A DNA stretch of 20,568 nt, from the NCBI GenBank assembly GCA_946480125.1, contig CAMLIY010000026.1, forward strand, positions 1-20,568, given 5' to 3'. This stretch comes from an uncultured Asticcacaulis sp. (GTDB lineage: Bacteria > Pseudomonadota > Alphaproteobacteria > Caulobacterales > Caulobacteraceae). A program made the translations under genes and the position numbers. Position 1 is the stretch's first letter, and the number at the start of each line of letters is the position of its first letter. The notes beneath the pieces were generated by a model. It was given only the letters and a program-made list of their open reading frames with translations, was not told the origin of the DNA and searched no databases. Below, piece after piece: positions 14,545 to 20,568 of this stretch.

Positions 14545-15420
14545 GTGACGTCTTTTGTTGTCCGCCTGTTTCCCCTCCTCGCTCTGGCCCTGCCGCTCGC
14601 GGCCGCGGCTGATCCGTCAACAGCGCCGGCTGCCGATTCACTGGCCATAGATGAGGCGGGCGGTGTGCCTGCCGGCTATACCTTGAAATGGGCTGATGAA
14701 TTCGACAAGGCGGGCCTGCCCGACGATCAATTATGGCGTTATGACACGAAGGCCAACAAGCATGGCTGGGCCAATCATGAACTACAATATTATAGCGACG
14801 CCCGGCCGCAAAATGCCCGCATCGAGGACGGCAAGCTGATTATAGAAGCCCGCAAGGAAGACCTGAGTAAAAAGGCCGACTGGGGCGGACAGCACTATAG
14901 CTCCGCCCGCCTGATTTCGAAGCACAGCTATCAATATGGCTATGTCGAGGTGCGGGCGCAATTGCCCTGCGGCCTGGGCGTCTGGCCGGCCATCTGGCAG
15001 CTGCCAGCGAGTAAAAACATGACATGGCCTGATGATGGCGAAATCGATATCATGGAATATGTCGGCTGGAACCCGAACACGATCTACCACACCGTTCACA
15101 CCGGCCTTTATAATCATGTGAAAAAAACACAAAAAGGCGTTCTCAAAACCATTCCGGCCGTCTGCGGTCAGTGGCATACCTACAGCCTGTTGTGGACCCC
15201 TGAAGAGATCAAGGAAGGCATTGATGGCCGCTTCTATTACCGTTTCCGCAATGAGGGCACAGGCGTGGGCGTCTGGCCTTTCGACCGGCCCAACGCCCTG
15301 ATCCTGAACCTGGCGGTCGGCGGCGATTTCGGCGGCAAGACCGGCGTCGATGACCGCACCATGCCGTGGCAATTCAAAATCGATTATGTGCGGGTATATC
15401 AGAAACCGCCCGCTTCCTGA
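14545..15420 (+). CDS. Secreted GH16 beta-glucanase (laminarinase-like)
   Basis: A 291-residue glycoside hydrolase of family 16, which cleaves beta-1,3 or beta-1,3-1,4 glucans with retention. Residues 1-21 form a signal peptide (SFVVRLFPLLALALPLAAAA). The catalytic motif EIDIME at 166-171 gives Glu166 as nucleophile, Asp168 as helper and Glu171 as acid/base. Other family landmarks are WADEFD, HELQYYSDARPQNARIEDGK, GYVEVRAQLPCGLGVWPAIW and LNLAVGGDFGG. The motif with the extra Met between the acids is of the laminarinase type. GTG at 14545 is chosen as start because AGGAG lies 6 bases upstream and it puts the signal peptide at the N-terminus; an upstream in-frame ATG would put 22 polar residues before it. 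A LacI-type operator directly precedes it. Confidence 0.93.
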   Translation: MTSFVVRLFPLLALALPLAAAADPSTAPAADSLAIDEAGGVPAGYTLKWADEFDKAGLPDDQLWRYDTKANKHGWANHELQYYSDARPQNARIEDGKLIIEARKEDLSKKADWGGQHYSSARLISKHSYQYGYVEVRAQLPCGLGVWPAIWQLPASKNMTWPDDGEIDIMEYVGWNPNTIYHTVHTGLYNHVKKTQKGVLKTIPAVCGQWHTYSLLWTPEEIKEGIDGRFYYRFRNEGTGVGVWPFDRPNALILNLAVGGDFGGKTGVDDRTMPWQFKIDYVRVYQKPPAS

Positions 15421-15447
15421 GTACCTGGGCTCAAAAAGCGCATTTCG

Positions 15448-15535
15448 GGATAGGCAGACAGTGAGGTAAATGGCGAATTTAGATTGAAGCATATTCAGAT
15501 TTAATTTTCTTTTTCTTCAATGCCTTAGCCTATCC
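15448..15535 (+). terminator. Nested inverted repeats downstream of the GH16 gene
   Basis: GGATAGGC (15448-15455) can pair with GCCTATCC (15528-15535), and inside it ATTGAAG (15483-15489) with CTTCAAT (15515-15521). The interior is T-rich (15501-15520). Together they could fold the 3' end of the glucanase mRNA, but the loops are long and no T run follows, so a terminator role is doubtful. The rest of the 271-base gap before the LacI gene shows no gene or clear promoter. Confidence 0.25.
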
Positions 15536-15691
15536 GTTCGGACAGTCTCATACTTGTCTTGCCGACAGCCGCATGTTAGGAATGCTCACCTCCTGTCATC
15601 CACAGGGCTGCCGGCCGCTAACATCTACTCATTCGCGCGGCCACCATCAGCGAGGCCGCAGCGGGACGCCTGCCTTTCCGTGAGTCGCTAA

Positions 15692-16750
15692 ATGCCCGAT
15701 CCGATTACCCGTAAACCGACCATTATAGATGTTGCCAGTCTGGCAGGCGTATCGATCAAGACCGTGTCACGCGTCATCAATAATGAACGGCACGTCTCTA
15801 CAGACATGCGCAGCCGCGTCCGCCTCGCTGTTGCCGAACTGGGCTTTGAAGCTAATGAATCGGCACGTGGCATGCGCAGCCTGGCGCCGGAAAAATCTTT
15901 CGTCGTGGCGCATCTGTATGGGGACGCCGGCGGACTCTATACGCATGACGTTCAACTCGGCCTGATGGAACGCTGCCGGTATTTCGGTTACCATCTGGTG
16001 GTCGAGGAACTCGATTACCAGTCACCGGATATCGAGCGGCGCGCAAAGGATCTCGTCAAGCGGCTCAAGCTCGACGGCGTGGTTCTGACCGCGCCTCTCA
16101 CCGATAATGAGATCGTTCTGGGCGTGTTAGATGAGGCCGCCGTGCCTTATGTCCGCGTCTCGCCGGTCACCGAAGTGAACCATCTGCCGAGTGTGCGTAT
16201 TGATGAAAAGCGCGCGGCTTACCAGATGACGCAGCACCTGCTGACCTATGGCCATCAGCGGATAGGTTTTATACGCGGCCTGCCCAATCACGCCGCTACC
16301 CTGTTCCGTTTTGAAGGCTACGCGCAGGCCTTGAAGGAGGCCGGGCTTTCTGTGGATCCCGACCTGGTGGAAGACGGCGAGTTTCGATATTTCGCTACCA
16401 TCCCTTGTGCGCGCCGACTGCTGGAACGCGACGAACCGCCCACCGCGATCTTTGCCTGTAACGACGAAATGGCAGTTGCCGTTATAAAGGTGGCGCATGA
16501 AATGGGCCTCACCCTGCCGGATGACTGCTCAATTGTTGGATTCGATGACATCCCGACATCCGAAATGCTGTGGCCTTCCCTCACAACCGTCCGCCAGCCT
16601 GTGGCGAGGCTAGGCGCCGCTGCGGGCGACCTGCTGTTCACGCGCCTGTCACCGCTCGGCACGTCTGACTGGCCCACGCCCGTGCCGCATCAGGTCCTGC
16701 CACATGATATCGTGCTGCGGGGCTCTACGGCCCCGCTCAGGCGCAAATAG
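15692..16750 (+). CDS. LacI family transcriptional regulator
   Basis: A 352-residue regulator. The N-terminal helix-turn-helix is PTIIDVASLAGVSIKTVSRV (9-28) with the hinge region ANESARGMRS at about 54-63. The remainder is a periplasmic-binding-protein-like sugar domain (SFVVAHLYGD, LKLDGVVLTAPL, YGHQRIGFIRGL, PTAIFACNDEMAVAVI, VGFDDIPTSEMLWPSLTTV). The VSIKTVSRV recognition helix belongs to the branch that binds CG-centred palindromes, consistent with the sites at 1388-1401, 1409-1422 and 14520-14534. It follows the symporter and glucanase on the same strand and probably represses these genes and the receptor gene until a glucan-derived sugar binds. The ribosome binding site is weak (GTGAG near 15680). 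It converges on ugd. Confidence 0.95.
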   Translation: MPDPITRKPTIIDVASLAGVSIKTVSRVINNERHVSTDMRSRVRLAVAELGFEANESARGMRSLAPEKSFVVAHLYGDAGGLYTHDVQLGLMERCRYFGYHLVVEELDYQSPDIERRAKDLVKRLKLDGVVLTAPLTDNEIVLGVLDEAAVPYVRVSPVTEVNHLPSVRIDEKRAAYQMTQHLLTYGHQRIGFIRGLPNHAATLFRFEGYAQALKEAGLSVDPDLVEDGEFRYFATIPCARRLLERDEPPTAIFACNDEMAVAVIKVAHEMGLTLPDDCSIVGFDDIPTSEMLWPSLTTVRQPVARLGAAAGDLLFTRLSPLGTSDWPTPVPHQVLPHDIVLRGSTAPLRRK

Positions 16751-16760
16751 CCGACCAGAA

Positions 16761-16793
16761 CGGGCGCATCCTAAGCCTTAATATCTTCGCCCG
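16761..16793. terminator. Possible weak bidirectional hairpin between lacI and ugd
   Basis: CGGGCG (16761-16766) and CGCCCG (16788-16793) form an inverted repeat with a 21-base AT-rich loop that spans the ugd stop codon, 11 bases after the LacI stop. It might help end the two convergent transcripts, but there is no T run on either side. Confidence 0.25.
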
Positions 16794-18093
16794 GACGACC
16801 GATGGAGGTGTAGGTGAAGCCGTAACGGGCGACCTCTTCCTTGCGATATATATTCCGCAGATCGACAAGCACCGCGCCCTTGGCGGCCGCCTTGATGCGC
16901 TTCAGGTCCATGCCGCGAAATTCGTTCCATTCGGTGACAACCACGACGGCATCGGCGCCGTTTGCCGCGGCATAAGGGCCTTCGCAATAGGTAATCGGCG
17001 GCAGGACCGCGCGGGCATTCTCCATGCCTTCGGGATCGAAACCGCGCACCGTGGCGCCGGCGGCGACCAGTTCTTGAACGATGGTGATGGCCGGGGAATC
17101 GCGCATGTCGTCGGTTTCCGGCTTGAACGTCAGGCCGAGCACGGCCACCGTCTTGCCGGCAACGCTGCCCCCCATCGCCTTGACGATCTTTTGCGTCATC
17201 TTAGATTTGCGGGCGTCGTTGATCTCCACGGTCGTTTCAACCAGCTTGATCGGCGCACCGAAATCCTGCGCCGTCTTGACCAGGGCCAGGGTGTCCTTGG
17301 GGAAACACGACCCGCCGTAACCCGGGCCGGCATGAAGGAATTTGGTGCCGATGCGATTATCAAGCCCGATGCCGCGGGCCACTTCCTGGACGTTGGCGCC
17401 GACGGCTTCGCACAGGTCGGCCATCTCGTTGATATAGGTGATCTTGAGCGCCAGGAAGGCATTGGCGGCATACTTGATCAGTTCGGAGGTGCGGCGCGTG
17501 GTGAACATCAGCGGCGACTGGTTGATGAACAGCGGACGGTAAACCTCGGTCATCACCGGCCGGGCGCGCTCATCCTCGATGCCCACGACGATGCGGTTGG
17601 GGATCATGAAATCCTTGATCGCCGCGCCTTCACGCAGAAACTCCGGATTTGAGACCACAGCCACGTCCGCGTCCGGATTGGTTTCGCGGATAATGCGTTC
17701 CACCTCATCACCGGTGCCGACCGGCACGGTCGATTTGGTGACGACCACAGTAAAGCCCTTGACCGCAGCGGCGATATCACGCGCGGCGGCATAGACATAT
17801 TTCAGGTCGGCATGGCCGGTTTCCTTGTTGGTCGGGGTGCCGACGCCGATAAAAACGACCTCGGATTCAGCCACGGCCGCCTTGATATCGGTCGTGAAGG
17901 TCAGGCGACCGGCCTTGACGTTATCGAGCGTCATTTCCTCAAGGCCCGGCTCGAAGATCGGGATGACGCCCTTCTTCAGGCCTTCGATCTTGTCGGCATT
18001 GAGATCCATACAGATGACGTCATGACCGAATTCGGCAAAGCAAACACCCGAAACCAGGCCGACATAGCCCGAACCAATCATCGTAATCTTCAT
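16771..18093 (-). CDS. ugd: UDP-glucose 6-dehydrogenase
   Basis: A 440-residue cytoplasmic enzyme that oxidises UDP-glucose to UDP-glucuronate with two NAD+, feeding polysaccharide and envelope sugar synthesis. The N-terminal Rossmann domain starts at MKITMIGSGYVGLVSG, with the dinucleotide motif Gly7, Gly9 and Gly12. GTPTNKETGHADLKYV and TKSTVPVGTGDEVE follow. The active site shows Lys217 (NAFLALKITYINEM) and catalytic Cys263 with Asp267 in GPGYGGSCFPKDTLAL. The C-terminal UDP-binding domain contains GLTFKPETDDMRDSPA. The length is standard. AAGG lies 8 bases before the ATG. It converges on the LacI gene and lies downstream of the GST-like gene on the same strand with a 123-base gap, so it probably has its own promoter. 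Confidence 0.97.
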   Translation of the reverse strand: MKITMIGSGYVGLVSGVCFAEFGHDVICMDLNADKIEGLKKGVIPIFEPGLEEMTLDNVKAGRLTFTTDIKAAVAESEVVFIGVGTPTNKETGHADLKYVYAAARDIAAAVKGFTVVVTKSTVPVGTGDEVERIIRETNPDADVAVVSNPEFLREGAAIKDFMIPNRIVVGIEDERARPVMTEVYRPLFINQSPLMFTTRRTSELIKYAANAFLALKITYINEMADLCEAVGANVQEVARGIGLDNRIGTKFLHAGPGYGGSCFPKDTLALVKTAQDFGAPIKLVETTVEINDARKSKMTQKIVKAMGGSVAGKTVAVLGLTFKPETDDMRDSPAITIVQELVAAGATVRGFDPEGMENARAVLPPITYCEGPYAAANGADAVVVVTEWNEFRGMDLKRIKAAAKGAVLVDLRNIYRKEEVARYGFTYTSIGRPGEDIKA

Positions 18094-18216
18094 CTGTGAA
18101 CCTTATCATTGCCGGCGAGTCATTAAACTTTGCCCAAGACTTTGCATCGCACCAAACCCAAATGACCGCATCAAGGCAAGCGAAATATGGTCGCCGCGCG
18201 CCCTTTTCCCGTTCTG

Positions 18217-19077
18217 TCAGTCTGGCAAATGGTTGAAATCGTCCGCATCGTGACGCTCTCTCAAACCGCCGCTTGCCTTATTGACCAGACGTCCGCGTTG
18301 TACGCCCTTGCGGCTTTCAAGCCGGTCCATCCAGCGGCGCACATTGGTATATTCGTTAACAGACAGGAATTCGGCGGCGGAATAAGCATTATTCACAAGG
18401 CCGCCATACCAGGGATAGATGGCCATGTCGGCGATGCTGTAGTCATCGCCGGCGACATATTCCGTTTTGCCGAGCTGCGTGTCCAGCACATGCAACTGGC
18501 GCTTGGCTTCCATGGCATAGCGATTGATGGCGTATTCAATCCGGAACGGCGCGTAGGCGTAAAAGTGTCCGAAGCCGCCGCCGACAAACGGCGCCGATCC
18601 CATCTGCCACATCAGCCAGTTCATGACCTCAGCCCGCTTATGGGGCTCTGCCGGCAAAAAGGCGCCGAATTTCTCCGCCAGATAAAACAGGATGGACCCG
18701 CTTTCAAACAGGCGTATCGAAGGCTGGGCCGAATAGTCGATCAGGGCCGGAATTTTGGAGTTCGGATTGATAGTGACGAAACCGCTGCCGAACTGATCGC
18801 CCTCACCTATATTGATCAGCCAGGCGTCATATTCCGCACCGTCATGGCCCGCCGCCAGAAGTTCCTCCAGCATGATCGTAACCTTGATGCCGTTGGGCGT
18901 GCCCAGAGAGTAAAGCTGGAGGGGATGCTTGCCGACCGGCAGGGGCTTGTCATGGGTAGGGCCGGAGACGGGCCGGTTGATATTGGCGAACTGTCCGCCG
19001 TTATTCTTGTCCCATTCCCAAACCTTGGGAACCACATAGCCAGCAGGTTGATTGTTCGCAGGATCAGCATCGGCCAT
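18217..19077 (-). CDS. yghU: Glutathione S-transferase family protein, YghU-like
   Basis: A 286-residue cytosolic protein very close to E. coli YghU of the Nu-class glutathione transferases, which bind two glutathiones or glutathione disulfide and show disulfide-bond reductase activity. Shared blocks are FANINRPVSGPTHDKPLPVG, KHPLQLYSLGTPNGIKVTIM, NPNSKIPAL, FESGSILFYLAEKFG in the thioredoxin-like domain, and GGGFGHFYAYAPFRIEYAIN with VAGDDYSIADMAIYPW in the helical domain. ATG at 19077 is chosen because GGAGAG lies 5 bases before it; an in-frame ATG at 19119 would make that site part of the coding sequence and has no family support. It lies 65 bases after the RDD gene on the same strand. Role in redox defence is inferred from the family. 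Confidence 0.93.
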   Translation of the reverse strand: MADADPANNQPAGYVVPKVWEWDKNNGGQFANINRPVSGPTHDKPLPVGKHPLQLYSLGTPNGIKVTIMLEELLAAGHDGAEYDAWLINIGEGDQFGSGFVTINPNSKIPALIDYSAQPSIRLFESGSILFYLAEKFGAFLPAEPHKRAEVMNWLMWQMGSAPFVGGGFGHFYAYAPFRIEYAINRYAMEAKRQLHVLDTQLGKTEYVAGDDYSIADMAIYPWYGGLVNNAYSAAEFLSVNEYTNVRRWMDRLESRKGVQRGRLVNKASGGLRERHDADDFNHLPD

Positions 19078-19142
19078 GTCATCTCTCCAGTTTGACGCAA
19101 ACCTTTCATATGGTTTCACTGCCGCATGTTACAACCACGCGC

Positions 19143-20060
19143 CTACACAGGATCCTCATTCTTGTCCTTGCGGCGGCGGCCGAGCAGCATTTTCGCCTCC
19201 AGGTGGGCGCGCAGGGCGCCGTAATACGCCCGAAGAAAAGCCTCATCATTGGGCGGATCATTCCTGGGATCGACCCAGTGGATCCGCGCCTTGATCTTGG
19301 CGGCCACCGCCCGCATCACCGCCGGTTTGCGTTCGCGCAGCACCTGCTCCAGCACGGTGAGTTCCATCTCGCCATAGGCCAGTTGTTCCGGTGTAAAGCT
19401 CAGCCCCAGGCCACGATCGCCTTCGAGATCGACGAGATCGTAACTCAGCGACGCCTTCGGCATATGGACCACACGCGTACCGGCCAGAAAGTCACCCAGC
19501 CGGGCGTGCTGCCTGTTGAACAAAGGCAGGAGCAGCAGGGCCAGCGCCCAGAAAAAAGCCAGCCAGGAACCGGCCGAATGATGGGCCGACCAGGCAAAAA
19601 TCAGGGTCACCGGCAGATACAGCTCGACCTCACGAAGGGCATTGCGCGTGAAGATCGCCGCCGGTGTCAGCCGCCCGCCGTCATGCGAGATCACCCGCAG
19701 TTTCATGGCGCGCTTACCCGGCGTGGCGGCGCGCGGCCCCATTTCAAAGAAGATGAAATAGCCGGAGCGGATGAAAAACAGAAAGAACATGCCCACGATC
19801 AGCACGAACGAGCCCAGCGCCTTATGCTTTCCATTGTCGAACACGTGCTCAAGCGGCAGGATAAGCCAGATGATCACCACGGCGACCGGCGCCAGGATCA
19901 TAATCAGCCAGTCAAGCAACAACGCCCCCACGCGCTCGCCGAACGAGGCATTGATGAACGGCAGAATCACCCCTTCCGGCGTCTGGATTTCAGAGACGGT
20001 ACGGCCCTGCTCTCCATAGGGCGTATCACTGGCCAGGTCGCGCTTTGCGGGTTTGGCCAT
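19143..20060 (-). CDS. RDD family integral membrane protein
   Basis: A 305-residue inner-membrane protein. An N-terminal soluble tail leads into the RDD domain. It begins ASFGERVGALLLDWLIMILA, with the defining Arg and Asp, followed by at least three hydrophobic helices (LAPVAVVIIWLILPL, ALGSFVLIVGMFFLFFIRS, WLAFFWALALLLLPLF). Between the helices is the typical PGKRAMKLRVISHDGGRLTP, followed by RNALREVELYLP. The C-terminal ~100 residues are hydrophilic and not recognised. The start codon overlaps the stop of the upstream SpoIIM-like gene by one base (TGATG), so the two are translationally coupled. This RDD-SpoIIM pairing is common in proteobacteria, often near MoxR-type ATPase genes. Biochemical function is unknown. 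Confidence 0.9.
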   Translation of the reverse strand: MAKPAKRDLASDTPYGEQGRTVSEIQTPEGVILPFINASFGERVGALLLDWLIMILAPVAVVIIWLILPLEHVFDNGKHKALGSFVLIVGMFFLFFIRSGYFIFFEMGPRAATPGKRAMKLRVISHDGGRLTPAAIFTRNALREVELYLPVTLIFAWSAHHSAGSWLAFFWALALLLLPLFNRQHARLGDFLAGTRVVHMPKASLSYDLVDLEGDRGLGLSFTPEQLAYGEMELTVLEQVLRERKPAVMRAVAAKIKARIHWVDPRNDPPNDEAFLRAYYGALRAHLEAKMLLGRRRKDKNEDPV

Positions 20061-20568
20061 CAGGCGCTCTCCCCCGGTTTCCGGCGACCGACTGATGTAT
20101 AGTAAAGCGCCCAGATCGTCAGCATGACCGCACCGATGCCAATGCGGACGAACGGATCAGTGATCATCTGGCGTCCAATGCCTTCCAGGCAGCCGGCGAC
20201 CGTCAGCATGAGCGCGACACCGATCATGGCCGTGCCGGTCAGAATGCCGGCTTCCTGCAAGGCCACCTTTCGCGCGGCATCACCGGGGAACATCAGCCGG
20301 CGGGCGATATGGAAACCGCAGCCGGCGGCAATGACCAGCGCAAACAGCTCGGTTGTGCCGTGGATGGTCAGCCATGCGGCGAATTCAAAGCCCATGCCCT
20401 GCTGCGCGAACAGCCACACCATGGCGCCCAGTGTAATGCCGGTATAGAGGGTCAGGGCGAAGGTGGGCAGGCCAAAGACCGCGCCAAAAGCGAAGGTCGA
20501 GATCGCGACACCGACATTGTGCGTCATCAGGAAGACGGCGAAGGGCGACAGGGCATGATCTCCCGTAT
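20060..20568 (-). CDS. SpoIIM/DUF95 family membrane protein, C-terminal part (5' end outside window)
   Basis: The frame is open through the right edge of the window: codons before the internal ATG at 20527 read TGDHALSPFAVFLM, so this is the C-terminal ~168 residues of a longer protein. It has four or more hydrophobic helices and the family's hallmark IHGTTELFALVIAAGCGFHI with a HG-x2-E motif, followed by ARRLMFPGDAAR. It belongs to the stage II sporulation protein M family, named for Bacillus but widespread in non-sporulating bacteria next to RDD genes, where it is thought to be a membrane partner. It does not imply sporulation. It overlaps the RDD gene by one base and is clearly in one operon with it. 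Confidence 0.88.
   Translation of the reverse strand, partial: TGDHALSPFAVFLMTHNVGVAISTFAFGAVFGLPTFALTLYTGITLGAMVWLFAQQGMGFEFAAWLTIHGTTELFALVIAAGCGFHIARRLMFPGDAARKVALQEAGILTGTAMIGVALMLTVAGCLEGIGRQMITDPFVRIGIGAVMLTIWALYYTSVGRRKPGESA

Noticed and set aside
20060..20568. SpoIIM homology as a sign of a spore former
   Set aside because: This family is common in non-sporulating proteobacteria next to RDD genes; the other genes all point to an alphaproteobacterium.
1..20568. CRISPR arrays, transposons, phage or plasmid modules
   Set aside because: No regularly spaced repeats, transposase, integrase or tRNA-flanked att-like repeats were seen; the DUF1398 gene alone is not evidence of a prophage.

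Overview
The window looks like a chromosomal segment from an alphaproteobacterium of the order Caulobacterales, perhaps Asticcacaulis. This is inferred from the 1021-residue TonB-dependent receptor of the Xanthomonas/Caulobacter type paired with a flavin-dependent tryptophan-halogenase-like protein, the moderately high GC content, and a LacI-type regulator beside a secreted glucanase. No species assignment is possible from the sequence alone. There are no rRNA or tRNA genes, insertion sequences, integrases or CRISPR arrays.

Layout. 1-404: 3' end of wrbA (quinone reductase), then an OsmC-like gene (458-850), with a strong 12-bp hairpin between them. 926-1096: a 56-codon gene with an excellent ribosome binding site. 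1097-1681: AT-rich non-coding region with two in-phase LacI-type operators and a long leader for the TonB-dependent receptor (1682-4747). 4748-4861: a structured 3' UTR with three hairpins that resembles a small RNA. 4967-6469: tryptophan-halogenase family protein, convergent with a DUF885 metallopeptidase-like protein (6480-8258, minus). A large palindrome separates DUF885 from a divergent MarR regulator and DUF1398 pair (8396-9275). 9277-12721 (minus): S9 peptidase, Mug-like DNA glycosylase and NadM-like/Nudix protein, with the first two translationally coupled. 12853-16750 (plus): sugar-type SSS symporter, GH16 beta-glucanase and LacI regulator. 16771-20568 (minus): UDP-glucose 6-dehydrogenase, YghU-like glutathione transferase, RDD membrane protein and a cut-off SpoIIM-family protein.

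How the genes fit together. The most coherent biology is a beta-glucan (laminarin-like) uptake system split into two blocks. The outer-membrane receptor would import oligosaccharides, the secreted GH16 enzyme would cut the polymer, the SSS symporter would import the released sugar, and the LacI regulator would control expression. LacI-type operator sequences lie both at the receptor promoter region and just upstream of the GH16 start codon, about 13 kb apart, which supports one local regulon. This is inference; no substrate can be read from the sequence.

The best candidates for something undescribed are: (1) the three-hairpin 3' UTR of the receptor gene, whose first loop carries an anti-Shine-Dalgarno CUCCUCCC sequence and which ends in a strong terminator; (2) the tandem operators 21 bp apart; (3) the MarR palindrome; and (4) three enzymes that lack a canonical active-site residue (OsmC-like, Mug-like and NadM-like).
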